Shown in pieces: positions 35,223 through 45,597 of a DNA stretch of 64,000 bases. The translations under genes and the position numbers were made by a program. This DNA is from Bin5 sp022821545 (lineage in GTDB: Bacteria > Chloroflexota > Anaerolineae > Caldilineales > Caldilineaceae): contig CAXXLO010000002.1 in NCBI GenBank assembly GCA_963664085.2, forward strand, positions 434,001 through 498,000, read 5' to 3'. The number at the start of each line of letters is the position of its first letter. Position 1 is the stretch's first letter. The notes beneath the pieces are model-generated. The model saw nothing but the letters and a program-made list of their open reading frames with translations, was not told the origin of the DNA and did not search any database.

Positions 35223-35226
<4 letters not shown>

Positions 35227-37202
35227 GCCTCTTCCAACTCTATCAGGGTGTGACGCTCCGGCTCGTAGAGCCAGCAGGCCACAAGGTGGTCATCCTCTCT
35301 CTCCATCAGTTCCGGCCTGCGTTCTCGACAGATTTGCTCGACGTGCTGGCAGCGGAATTGGAAAATACAGCCGGGCGGCGGGTTGCGCAGGTCGTGCGTC
35401 AACCCTTCCGTCACGTTCAACGGCTTGCGTTCTTTGATCGATGGGATCGATTCGATCAGGAGCTGCGTGTACGGGTGAAGCGGCTCCGAAAAGGCCGATT
35501 CCACCGGCGCCACTTCGACCAAGTTGCCGGCATACATGACCGCAATGCGGTCCACAAGCTGCGCCTGCAAGCCCATGTCATGGCCGATCATAACCATCGA
35601 GACGCCCAACCGCTCCTTCACCTCCAGCAGCGTCTGCGCCACCACTCGCTGCACCACTACGTCCAGGGCGCTCGTCGGCTCGTCGGCGACAATCACCTGC
35701 GGGTTGAGCGCGATCGACATTGCAATGCAGACCCGCTGCTTCATACCGCCACTCAACTCGTGGGGGTACATGTCGATGACCCGCTCCGGCAACCCCACGT
35801 CGTTCAGTAGGCCGAGAATGCGCCGTTCAAGGTCCACGCGGCTTATGTTTTCGTGCGCCAGGATCGCGTCAGCGATCTGCTCCCGAACCGGAGTGACCGG
35901 GTTTAGCGAGTTCATCGCGCCTTGCGGCACCAGCGCCAGATCGCGCCAGCGCACCTCGCGCAGTTGCTTGCCGGAGAGACTGACCAGGTCCTGATCTTCA
36001 ATGCGTACCGCCCCCTGCACGATTCGGCCCGGCGGCTGTACAACCTGCAGGATCGCCATTGCCACCGTCGTCTTGCCGCAGCCGGATTCACCCACCAGCC
36101 CCAGGATCTCGCCCCTGCGCACCTTGAGGTTGACACCGTTCGCCGCAATGACCTCACCACGCGGCGTGAAATAATGGACGTGAAGGTCGTACACCTCAAG
36201 GGCGGCGTCTTTCCCGGCTGCAACCCCGCTGTCCACGTGTTCGACAGGGGGCGCTTCTCCCGCCGCAATCCGCTCGCGGCGAGAAGAGCTGAACTGCCGG
36301 ATGCGCGGATTGGCGATCTCATCCAGCCCGATAGTCATCAGAAAGAAGCCGACGAAGATGACCATCAGAATGATGATAGGCGGCAGCCACCACCACACCA
36401 GCCCCCGCACCAGCGCGGCGTTGGTCGTAGCCTGGTTGATGATCAGCCCCAGCGAAGGCACGCGTGTCGGCCCCAGTCCCAGCACCTCCAGCCCGGTTGC
36501 GCCCAGGATGGCCGCCGAAATGCCGCCAGTGAGGCTGGCCGCAAGCCAGGGCAGCATGTTGGGCAGCATCTCCACGAACATGATCTCCAGCGCCGGCGCG
36601 CCCGACAGATGCGCCATCCGCACATAGCTGCGCTCGCGCAGCGTGAGAATCTGCGAGCGCACCAGGCGCGTCGGTCCCGGCCAGGCAAATGCCGCCAGGA
36701 TCAGCGCCATTGCCGTCGTGTCGGTCATCTGCACGTAGGAGGCGATCACAACCAGAACGACCAGCGCCGGGATCGTGATCGCCGAATCGCTGAGCGTGCG
36801 GATCACATGGTCCCACCATCCTCCGACGTAACCCGCCACCGAACCGAGCGCCATGCCGATGCCCATGCCGATGATCGCTGCCAGAAAGCCGACCTTCAGA
36901 GAGGAAGGCGTGGCCAGGATCAACTGCGCGAGCATGTCGCGCCCGTTACTCTCGGTGCCGAGGGGGTGTTCCGGCAGGCCCCCTTCCTCCCACACCGGCG
37001 GCTTGTTCAGCGGCCCCGCGCCCGTGTAGGCCAGGTCGGTATCCCAGAAGAGCGGCCCCAACAGGCCGAACAGAAGAATCAGCAGGACGATGGCAACGCC
37101 CAGCAGAAACTTGAAGTTCAGCCATGGGGAGTCCCACGTATTCAGCCCCCAGCCGCGCGCCGGGGTGGTTGTATCATCAACGGCCTGCTGTCTGACAGTC
37201 AA
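35223..37202 (-). CDS. Fused peptide ABC transporter permease (DppC-like) and ATPase (DppD-like)
   Basis: 659 residues from a TTG at 37202; an in-frame stop just upstream and the absence of an ATG before the first helix leave this as the best start. Residues 1-300 are a DppC-type permease: one N-terminal helix, then five, with the EAA-like loop MAHLSGAPALEIMFVEMLP (about 196). Residues about 335-655 are an ATPase: GESGCGKTT (about 373), LSGGMKQRVCIAMS (about 493), VADEPTSALD, and the oligopeptide C-terminal GCIFQFRCQHVEQIC. Separate proteins are the rule in this family; here one chain links them. Partners: DppB-like at 37224 and OppF-like at 34210. Confidence 0.93.
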
Positions 37203-37223
37203 CGGTTATTTCTGTTTCTTGTC

Positions 37224-38240
37224 TTAGCGCATGTTCCTCTTGTAGGTAATGCGCGGGTCGATGAGGGGGTAGAGCAGATCGAGCAGGAAAACGCTCGTTG
37301 CAGTCACGAGGATAATCAGATTGGCGATCGCCTGTGTCACCGTATAGTCCTGCGAGATTATCGCCTGGTACAGGGTATAGCCGGTGCCCGGGTAGGCGAA
37401 GATAAACTCGACCAGGATCGAACCGCTGATCAGCCCGCCCAGGCCAAGCGCCAGCGCGGTCAGCGCCGGCAGAATCGCGTTGCGCACACCGTACCGGAAG
37501 AAGATGCGCGTCGGCGGCAGCCCCTTCACCTGCGCCAGCAGGAAGTAGTCCTCGTTGTTGACGCTGATCATCAGTCCCCGCATTCCCAGCGCCCAGCCGC
37601 CCATCGATGTCAGCACGATCGATACCACCGGCAATATGGCGTGTGTAAGCACATTCTTGATAAAGGGGAGGTTCCAACCGGGGTCGACTCTGCGTGAGTA
37701 GGCCCCCGTCGCCGGCAGCCAGTCCAGTTCGAATGCCACCAGATAGATCAGCATGATGCCGAACATGAAGTAGGGGATTGCTGTGAAGGTCAAGCTGCTC
37801 GGCAGAATCATCTGCAACCATCGCGGCGTACGCCGCCAGCCCATCAACGAACCGACGGTTATTCCAATGGAAAAGGAGAGCACGGTCGCCACGGTTAACA
37901 GACCCAGCGACCATGGCAACGCATCCTTGACCATGGTCCATGCTTCGGTTGGGAAATGCGACAGCGAATACCCGAAATTGAGCCGGAACACGTTGCCCCA
38001 ATAGCGGAAGTACTGAACGTGAATCGGGGCATCCAGCCCGAAACGGGCCTTCCAGCTTTCGATCAGCTTGTCGGCGTTCTCAATATAGCCCGCATCCAGC
38101 GACAGGCGGCCTACCATCTCGCTCACAGGGTCGCCCGGCGCCAGACGCGGGATCACGAAAATCAAAGTAGATCCCAACCAGATGGTCAGGAGATACATCA
38201 GGAAACGCTGTAGGACGTACTCTCTGGTCAAACCGCGCAT
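37224..38240 (-). CDS. Peptide ABC transporter permease (DppB/OppB-like)
   Basis: 338 residues from ATG 38240 (MRGLTREYVLQRF), which matches the usual compact N-terminus; the frame is open 17 codons further but that part is repeat sequence. Six transmembrane helices; the first (LTIWLGSTLIFVIPRLAPGDP) ends in the family's PGDP. A long external loop (about 45-105) and the EAA-like loop LLAQVKGLPPTRIFFRYGVRNA (about 235) follow. It forms the channel with the permease domain of the fusion protein 22 bases downstream. Confidence 0.92.
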   Translation of the reverse strand: MRGLTREYVLQRFLMYLLTIWLGSTLIFVIPRLAPGDPVSEMVGRLSLDAGYIENADKLIESWKARFGLDAPIHVQYFRYWGNVFRLNFGYSLSHFPTEAWTMVKDALPWSLGLLTVATVLSFSIGITVGSLMGWRRTPRWLQMILPSSLTFTAIPYFMFGIMLIYLVAFELDWLPATGAYSRRVDPGWNLPFIKNVLTHAILPVVSIVLTSMGGWALGMRGLMISVNNEDYFLLAQVKGLPPTRIFFRYGVRNAILPALTALALGLGGLISGSILVEFIFAYPGTGYTLYQAIISQDYTVTQAIANLIILVTATSVFLLDLLYPLIDPRITYKRNMR

Positions 38241-38273
38241 AGGCAGAATTTCAGAGGTCAGCGGTGATGCTAA

Positions 38274-38300
38274 CCACTGACCTCTGTCCACTGACCACTG
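38274..38300. repeat. CCACTGACCACTG-type intergenic repeat, copy 2
   Basis: Three partly overlapping CACTGACC/CTGACCACTG words lie in the short gap upstream of the permease ATG. They resemble the run at 32919-32938. No function known. Confidence 0.4.
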
Positions 38301-38303
38301 CAG

Positions 38304-40115
38304 TTACTCACTGGTCGATTCAATCTCCGGCAGGATGCCCACGAAGCTGGGGCACCAGATCACCGGACGCTGGTAGTAGTTGTCGATCGTCGGCCAGTTG
38401 GTCCAATAGGTCGTGTTGAAGGGCACCAATTTTTTGGACTGGGCCGTCGGGATGGCCGGAATCTCGTCGTAGTAGATCTCCAGAGCGCGTGCCGTAAGCT
38501 CAAACAACAGGGGATCGTCCCAACCCAACTCGCTGATCTGGTCTACCAGTTCTGAGAACTCCGCATTGTGCCAGCGGAAGCGATTGGAGTGAGGCAGCTG
38601 GTGGCGCTCGCCCGCGGGAGGAACTTCATCGGCGCGCAGAGTGCGCAGTGTGTTCCACGGTTCGACGATCGATCCGCAAGTCTGCCAGCCGCTCTGCGTT
38701 TCGTAGTTGCCGGTGTCCAGGTATTCGACCCAGGTCCCGCCGATCAAGTTCACTTTGACTGCATTGATGCCAAAGCGCTGCAGTTGCTCGGCAAAAACGT
38801 CGGCGACGCGTTCCAGTTCGCTAATGCCTTCGTAGACCTGGATTTCAAGGCTCAGTTCTTCGCCGTCCTTCTCCCAGTAGTCACCCGACTTTTCGTAGCC
38901 TTTAGCGAGAAGGATCTCCTCCGCCGCTGCCACGTTGGGCTGGGTGAATTTGGCGATCGTCTCGGCCGGCACCAGGTCGGCAAACTTCTGCATGGAGGGG
39001 TAGAGCGGGAACGGATACGGGCCCATGATCGAGGTGCCTTCATAGGCGATGTCGATGATCTGCTGACGGTCCATCACATAGTTCAGGACCCAGCGCATAT
39101 CCTTGTCGTTCCACGGCTCGATCGAGTTGTTGACCGTGAGGCTGCGCGCGCATGGGTCGGGCCAGACAAACGGCATCTCATCCTGGAACGCGATCCAGTT
39201 GGGATTCTGCGCCACCAATGCCTGGAACGAGCCGAACGTGATGTCGTGAAGCCCGTCATAGTCGTCCTCAATCGCGGTCGCTAACCGGACTTCCTCGGTG
39301 CCGGTGTAGGACATAACCAGCTTCTTCGGCTCCGGCAGCTCTTTCACGCCGGTTTTGGCTGCCCACCAGTCGTCATGGCGAACCCAAATCGTCTCGTTCT
39401 CAGTGATCTTGGCGAGCTTGTAGGGGCCCGTCCCCATTGGCAGCCCCTTTTCGAGGTCGAAATTCTTGAAGGTGGCCGGGTCTTCGACATTTTCCCAAAT
39501 GTGTTTGGGAACAAAGTAGTCGACGCCGCAAATGTTATCGGAGAAACGCTCCAGTTTAAAGCGCACATTCGGCTTCTTCAGGTTGTAAATAACCGTCAAA
39601 TCATCCACCTTTTCGATCGACTCGATCCACTCCTGGTACGCGAAGTGCTGGCCGAGCGCATCGTTGTTCATCTGCAACTCGGTCGAAAAGACGATATCGT
39701 CCGCCGTGAAGGGCGTGCCGTCATGCCAGGTGATACCGGGCCGCAACTTCAGCGTCCACACGGAATGATCCTCGTTGGGCGTCAGCGACTCGGCCAGCCA
39801 GTTCTCGATCTCACCGCTGCCATAGTTAAGCAACGTCAGCACATCCGAGAACTCCGTATAGCCCCAACCCACAGCACTGCCCCGCACATAGGGATTCCAA
39901 TTGTCGCTGCCTTGCAGCGGGCTGGTCCGGTCCAGGATCACCGTCTCCTCGCGAGCCGCATTGAGATAGTCTTCCGGCGTGCCCATCTCTTCCGTCTGGC
40001 TCTCGCTCTCTGCAGCGGGCGCCTCCGCGGCCGCCGGCTCTTCCGGAGCTCCGCACGCCGCCAACAAAATAGCAAACAACAGCAGGAGTACCGTCGATCG
40101 ATTAAGCAGTTTCAT
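38304..40115 (-). CDS. Peptide ABC transporter substrate-binding lipoprotein (SBP_bac_5)
   Basis: 603 residues. Lipoprotein signal MKLLNRSTVLLLLFAILLAAC with Cys21 as the lipid anchor, then an Ala/Glu-rich linker. The body has the family-5 pattern: ENWLAESLTPNEDHSVWTLKLRPGITWHDGTPFTADDIVFS (in pieces, about 104-143) and KGLPMGTGPYKLAKI (about 224). AAGGAG precedes the ATG by seven bases. First gene of the importer operon; it captures the ligand outside the cell. Peptides are the family's usual ligand but many members bind sugars or other solutes. Two Trp-rich loops could fit an aromatic ligand (inference). Confidence 0.93.
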   Translation of the reverse strand: MKLLNRSTVLLLLFAILLAACGAPEEPAAAEAPAAESESQTEEMGTPEDYLNAAREETVILDRTSPLQGSDNWNPYVRGSAVGWGYTEFSDVLTLLNYGSGEIENWLAESLTPNEDHSVWTLKLRPGITWHDGTPFTADDIVFSTELQMNNDALGQHFAYQEWIESIEKVDDLTVIYNLKKPNVRFKLERFSDNICGVDYFVPKHIWENVEDPATFKNFDLEKGLPMGTGPYKLAKITENETIWVRHDDWWAAKTGVKELPEPKKLVMSYTGTEEVRLATAIEDDYDGLHDITFGSFQALVAQNPNWIAFQDEMPFVWPDPCARSLTVNNSIEPWNDKDMRWVLNYVMDRQQIIDIAYEGTSIMGPYPFPLYPSMQKFADLVPAETIAKFTQPNVAAAEEILLAKGYEKSGDYWEKDGEELSLEIQVYEGISELERVADVFAEQLQRFGINAVKVNLIGGTWVEYLDTGNYETQSGWQTCGSIVEPWNTLRTLRADEVPPAGERHQLPHSNRFRWHNAEFSELVDQISELGWDDPLLFELTARALEIYYDEIPAIPTAQSKKLVPFNTTYWTNWPTIDNYYQRPVIWCPSFVGILPEIESTSE

Positions 40116-40410
40116 GCTACGCTCCTTGTCTGAACTGGGATATTAAGTTGGAGGAACCGACTTTGGAATCGGACAGTCCGCCCTCAGAGAAGACAGGCGG
40201 TGATTCGTGAAGAGTGGACGGTCGTTGCTTCTGGTCACCGCTGACAGGCGGCTAGGAACTACTGCACAAGACATCCTGCGTACAACTGGGAAGTCTTGCA
40301 AGGTGCAACTCTTGTTGGAGAGGGCGCGTTGAGAAGGGGGAGGAGAAAACCGGAGGAGAGGAGGAGGAAAGGGTCCTCACTCCCCGCTCCTCTCCCCTCG
40401 CTGCTCATAC
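40116..40410. other. Intergenic region, no gene seen
   Basis: About 300 bases between the orphan MalK-type gene and the importer operon, both on the minus strand. The stretch 40330-40402 is a purine/pyrimidine-skewed run (GGAGGAG/CCTCCTC words) without coding sense. The importer's promoter should be here but no clear -35/-10 pair was found. Confidence 0.35.
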
Positions 40411-41517
<1,107 letters not shown>

Positions 41518-41851
41518 TTTGGTGCTTTGCTCCTTTGGTGAAGATTGGGCCCGCCTGGGTCATCTGACGCCGGTGAGCCTGGTTCACTCTCTTCTCTGCG
41601 GCAGAACTGTTCGGTCGCGCAAGCGGGGGCGAGCAGAAACTCCATTCCGCCTGGCGGGACTCGTTGCCAAAACCGTCCACAAAGAGGAAAGCGTGACAAT
41701 GAATGTTGCGCTACACAGCAGCGCGCGAAAACTAGCGATAATGAGGATGCGGCACGGGATACGTACGTCGAATGGCGGATAGGAGTTATCAGCGGCTTCC
41801 TCGCCGGGTCGGCGGTCAGCAGCTGCAACCCAAAAGAGTAGTACGGTGGAC
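41518..41851 (-). other. Long 5' leader of the MalK-type gene
   Basis: If transcription starts at the promoter at 41858-41886, the mRNA leader is about 330 bases. I see no known riboswitch signature and no convincing leader gene. AAGGAG lies 13 bases before the ATG, a wide spacing. The sequence has several GC-rich words able to pair, but I could not assign a defined fold. Confidence 0.35.
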
Positions 41852-41857
41852 GCGCGC

Positions 41858-41886
41858 AGTATAGCACGGCCTACGCCCCTGGGCAA
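41858..41886 (-). promoter_or_regulatory. Sigma-70-type promoter, probably for the MalK-type gene
   Basis: On the minus strand TTGCCC (41886-41881) and TATACT (41863-41858) are exactly 17 bases apart. The next coding sequence downstream is the ATPase gene starting at 41517. Confidence 0.55.
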
Positions 41887-41984
41887 ATCGCAGAAAACAG
41901 CCGGGCGCCAGGAGAGAGCGGTGAGGAGAGAGTGACACCGTTGGTCTGCCGGGAATTGGAAAGGGGGAATGCTGGTACGAAAAA

Positions 41985-42167
41985 CTACCGAGAACTTTGC
42001 CCATAACTCGCCCGCTGTGGTACTTTCTGCTCTATGGTCACCAGATACTGGTCAAGACGGTCCCAGACATCCTCCACGATCTTGCCCTGGCGCGCCGGAT
42101 GCTCTTTGCCCCAGGCCCGTAACAAGGTGTGGGACAGCGACGCCCATTCGTTGGCACGCTCCGCCGG
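41985..42167 (-). pseudogene. Possible gene fragment, unidentified
   Basis: A 60-codon stop-to-stop frame reads ANEWASLSHTLLRAWGKEH, then GKIVEDVWDRLDQYLVTIEQK. It has a clear amphipathic, protein-like pattern but no ATG (only TTG at 42125) and no ribosome site. It may be the tail of a lost gene or a short protein with a TTG start. No family recognised. Confidence 0.3.
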
Positions 42168-42200
42168 TTACCCCCTCACATTCTCGATGGAACCGAAATC

Positions 42201-42722
42201 GTGACTGCCCACGACCCGCTCGCCCCCCATTCACACGAGCCCAACCCCCTGCCGCCGTACCCCGACGCCGATCTGACTGTACACCTGCCGGATGGTTCTA
42301 CCCGCAGCATCGCCGCGGCCGCTCTGCGCAGCCTCAATTTCGTCCCGGCAGACCGTCTCCCGGAAAGGCCGTCGCCGCCGCTTCAAGTTACCGTGCAGAA
42401 CTGTTACATCGTCTCCACCGGTCACGGCACGTCAGGACCATTTTCCTTCACCGGCCTCCGCCTGCTCGATCTTATCGACCTGCTCTGGCCCGGCGAATGG
42501 ACGCAGGTGGAGGTGGTCAGCGGCGACGGCTTCGGCACGCGCGCACTACGGACCGAACTGGCCGAGCCCACAGCGCGTCCCATCCTGCTCGCCCATACAC
42601 TCGACGGCCAACCGCTAACGCGGGCCGGCGGGCTTGTCCGCCTCATCGTACCCAGCGAGACCGACGACGCCCTGCGGCAGGTTAAATGGGTGGCGCACGT
42701 GCGCGTTATCGCGGACGGCTAA
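42201..42722 (+). CDS. Molybdopterin-dependent oxidoreductase-fold protein (sulfite-oxidase-like domain)
   Basis: 173 residues from GTG 42201 (MTAHDPLAPHS); the frame is open to 42129 but that part lacks character and neither start has a good ribosome site. The pattern YIVSTGHGTSGPFSFTGLRLLDLIDLLWP, then VEVVSGDGFGTRALRTEL and a Gly-rich LIVPSETDDALRQVKWVAHVRV end, matches the oxidoreductase molybdopterin-binding fold. The conserved cofactor cysteine of true sulfite oxidases is not evident, so it may be a binding domain without catalysis. It precedes hydantoinase A by 45 bases. Confidence 0.6.
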   Translation: MTAHDPLAPHSHEPNPLPPYPDADLTVHLPDGSTRSIAAAALRSLNFVPADRLPERPSPPLQVTVQNCYIVSTGHGTSGPFSFTGLRLLDLIDLLWPGEWTQVEVVSGDGFGTRALRTELAEPTARPILLAHTLDGQPLTRAGGLVRLIVPSETDDALRQVKWVAHVRVIADG

Positions 42723-42767
42723 CAGGTCTCGCCCACCCGTCCCGGAACACGTTCAGGAACTTCCACG

Positions 42768-44939
42768 ATGCCCACGACCCTGGTTGGAATTGATGTAGGT
42801 GGAACATTTACCGATTTCGTCCTGTTGCAGGATGGCCGCCTTCATGTGCATAAAGAGGCGACCACGCCCGAAGACCAGAGCCGCGCCATTCTGGCCGGCC
42901 TGACACACCTGGGCATAGTGTCCGCCTCAGACGCTGCCACTGACGCCGAGCTCGTGCATGGGACGACCATCGCCACCAACGCGCTGCTTGAACGCCGCGG
43001 CGCACGTACCGCACTGCTGACCACCTCCGGCTTCGTTGATGTTATCGAAATCGGCCGCCAGAATCGACCACATCTCTACGCCCTCCACCAGCAGCGGCCG
43101 CACCCGCTCGTTGAGGCCGATCTTCGCTTCGGGGCGGTGGAGCGGCTCGACGTTCACGGAAATGTCCTCACTCCCCTGGACGAGGATGCCCTGGCCCTCA
43201 CCGCCGCCGAAATCACCGCCGCCGCGCCCCAGAGCCTGGCAGTCTGTTTCCTCCACAGCTTTCGCAATCCCCAGCACGAACGCCGCGCCGCCCAGATCCT
43301 GCGCCGCGCCTGTCCCCATCTCACAATCTCGCTCAGCAGCGACATCCTGCCCGAATACCGCGAGTACGAGCGCACCGCTACCACCGTTATCAACGCCTAC
43401 CTGCTTCCGCTGGTAGGCAGCTATCTTGAACACCTGACCGACGCGCTCGCAGACGCCGGTGGTCAACGTCTGCATGACAGCGGTCCGCATAGGGCCAGCC
43501 TTCCCATCCGCGTCATGCAGTCCAACGGCGGCGCCATCGGCGCATCCCAGGCCGCGCGCGAACCGGCGCGCCTCGTCCTCAGCGGACCCGCAGGCGGCGT
43601 CGTCGGCGCATTTCGATTGGCGCAGCTTGCCGGCGTTGGGGAGATGCCGCCTGCCGCCGGTCAAAACTCGTCATCGAAACAAGATCGAGAATCGGGCCGG
43701 CAAGCCCCGCGCATCATCACCTTCGACATGGGCGGCACCAGCACGGACGTCGCTCTCTGCCCCGGCCGCGTCCCCCGCACCACCGAAAGCGAAGTAGCCG
43801 GACTGCCCCTGCGTCTGCCCATCATCGACATTCACACCGTCGGCGCCGGCGGCGGCAGCCTGGCTCGCGTCGACGCCGGCGGCGGCCTGCGCGTCGGACC
43901 GGAAAGCGCCGGCGCGGCGCCGGGTCCCGTCTGCTACGCACGGGGCGGCCAGCAGCCGACAGTCACCGACGCCAATCTCCTGCTCGGACGCCTTGATGCC
44001 GGTCAGTTTCTCGGCGGCAGCGGCGCCATGGAGCTCGACGTCGGCGCGGCCGAGGCAGCCCTGGCCGACCTGGGCGCCCGGCTGGGCGGACTCTCTGTCC
44101 ACGAAGCGGCCCTCGGCGTCATCCAGGTCGCCAATGCCCGCATGGAGCGGGCACTGCGCCGCGTCTCAGTCGAACGCGGCTTCGACCCGCGTACCTTCAC
44201 CCTTGTGCCCTTCGGCGGCGCCGGCCCCCTGCACGCCTGCGACCTGGCCGACGCCCTCGGCATTCCCCGCATCCTCCTGCCCCCCAGCCCCGGCGTTCTC
44301 AGCGCCCTGGGCCTGCTGATCGCCGAAGTCGTCCACGAATCCTCCCAGGCTCTTCTGGTCGAAGCGAGCAGCCTGGCGCAGGAACCTGCGCCTCTGCAGG
44401 AGATAGCCGCTGCTCTGGAAGAGCGGGTGAAGGCCGTGCTGGCCGCCGAAGGTGTCGACGCGCCCGCACTGGAAGCCTCAATGGACCTGCGTTATCGCGG
44501 GCAGAGCTACGAGCTCTCCGTCCCCCTCGACCTGCCCGCGCCGTCCTCGGCGCAAGCGGCTGCAGCCGTGCAGCGTTCGATCGAAGCCTTTCACGCCGCC
44601 CACGAAGCCCGCTACGGCTACGCCATGCGCACTGAAACCGTCGAATCCGTAGCAGTACGCCTGCTCGGCTCCGGACCCGGCGCCGAACTGAGCCTGCCGC
44701 GGGAACCCGCCGGCCCAACCGACCCCGAAGCGGCCCGCGTGACCGTCAAGCCGGTCTGGTTTGGCCCCAACGGCTCCTCCCGCACCCTCTGTTACGACCG
44801 CAATCGTCTGCGGCCCGGCAACCGCATCGACGGCCCCGCGATCGTCTTTCAGTTCGACACCACCACCGTTGTCGCGCCAGGTTGGTCGGCCAGCGTCGAC
44901 GAACGTCACAACCTCTTGCTGGCGCGCGCCGGCAGCTGA
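42768..44939 (+). CDS. hyuA: Hydantoinase/oxoprolinase family protein, subunit A
   Basis: 723 residues. The N-terminus TLVGIDVGGTFTDFVLL (about 3-19) is the ASKHA ATP-binding start. ELVHGTTIATNALLERRGA (about 63) is the hydantoinase A N-domain signature. SGPAGGVVGA (about 271) and ITFDMGGTSTDVAL (about 317) are the second nucleotide motifs, and the C-terminal domain begins near residue 520. With subunit B (45598) it forms an ATP-dependent N-methylhydantoinase, oxoprolinase or acetone-carboxylase-like enzyme. AGGA precedes the ATG. The exact cyclic amide cannot be read. Confidence 0.92.
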   Translation: MPTTLVGIDVGGTFTDFVLLQDGRLHVHKEATTPEDQSRAILAGLTHLGIVSASDAATDAELVHGTTIATNALLERRGARTALLTTSGFVDVIEIGRQNRPHLYALHQQRPHPLVEADLRFGAVERLDVHGNVLTPLDEDALALTAAEITAAAPQSLAVCFLHSFRNPQHERRAAQILRRACPHLTISLSSDILPEYREYERTATTVINAYLLPLVGSYLEHLTDALADAGGQRLHDSGPHRASLPIRVMQSNGGAIGASQAAREPARLVLSGPAGGVVGAFRLAQLAGVGEMPPAAGQNSSSKQDRESGRQAPRIITFDMGGTSTDVALCPGRVPRTTESEVAGLPLRLPIIDIHTVGAGGGSLARVDAGGGLRVGPESAGAAPGPVCYARGGQQPTVTDANLLLGRLDAGQFLGGSGAMELDVGAAEAALADLGARLGGLSVHEAALGVIQVANARMERALRRVSVERGFDPRTFTLVPFGGAGPLHACDLADALGIPRILLPPSPGVLSALGLLIAEVVHESSQALLVEASSLAQEPAPLQEIAAALEERVKAVLAAEGVDAPALEASMDLRYRGQSYELSVPLDLPAPSSAQAAAAVQRSIEAFHAAHEARYGYAMRTETVESVAVRLLGSGPGAELSLPREPAGPTDPEAARVTVKPVWFGPNGSSRTLCYDRNRLRPGNRIDGPAIVFQFDTTTVVAPGWSASVDERHNLLLARAGS

Positions 44940-45056
44940 AGCTGGTTTTGCGGCCTTGGTGTGTTATGATACTTTGCGGATATCCAAGGGGCCCTCACAG
45001 GCAACCGAAAGCGGGATTCCGAATAACGAGAAAAAGCTTCCTTTCGGAGTTGAACG

Positions 45057-45590
45057 ATGGTGACACTTTCTTCCCAGCAACGTCTTATGCTCTTTCTGCT
45101 GCCGCTGATTGTGGCCGCTCTCCTGCTCTGGATCCCGGTCCGCGACGCTCTCGAAGTCGGCCTGCCCGATGCCGAAATCTACGCAGCCGACGTGCCGGAG
45201 GGCCATCACTGGGTCGCCTTCACCGTCCCCGAGGATGACATCCACGCTACCGACGGGGCGACGCTCTCCCTTGTCCTCGAATTTGAAACGCTGGAAGGTC
45301 AGGTCGATTCCTCCAACCGCACAGTCCTCTTCGACCTCGAAGACAGCGAAGAAGTGCGTGAGTTGACCGTCCTCTGGCCCGATGGCCGCAAACAGAACTT
45401 CACAAACGTGGCCATCGACGAACGCCACGAACTGGTCTATCCCAAGTCGATCAACGACGCCCTGTCGGCGCAATGGGCCCTCCGCGGCGCATTCTTCCGC
45501 TTCTGGGTCTGGACCGCAGTCGCCGCCCTCCTCATTCTCTTCGGCCTGCGAGTTCTCTCCTGGGCCCAATCCCAGGAGTCCCACGCCTGA
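45057..45590 (+). CDS. Two-helix membrane protein between hydantoinase subunits, unidentified
   Basis: 177 residues with one transmembrane helix at each end (about 8-27 and 146-166) and an acidic beta-rich external part between them. GGAG lies seven bases before the ATG. No conserved family recognised. It sits 117 bases after hyuA and seven bases before hyuB, so it is cotranscribed with B and may belong to the same process, or it may be a chance guest. Confidence 0.65.
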   Translation: MVTLSSQQRLMLFLLPLIVAALLLWIPVRDALEVGLPDAEIYAADVPEGHHWVAFTVPEDDIHATDGATLSLVLEFETLEGQVDSSNRTVLFDLEDSEEVRELTVLWPDGRKQNFTNVAIDERHELVYPKSINDALSAQWALRGAFFRFWVWTAVAALLILFGLRVLSWAQSQESHA

Positions 45591-45597
45591 GACCCTT

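Noticed and set aside
35922..37697. Plus-strand 591-codon open frame
   Set aside because: Shadow of the permease-ATPase fusion and DppB genes; Arg/His/Gln-rich, no family pattern.
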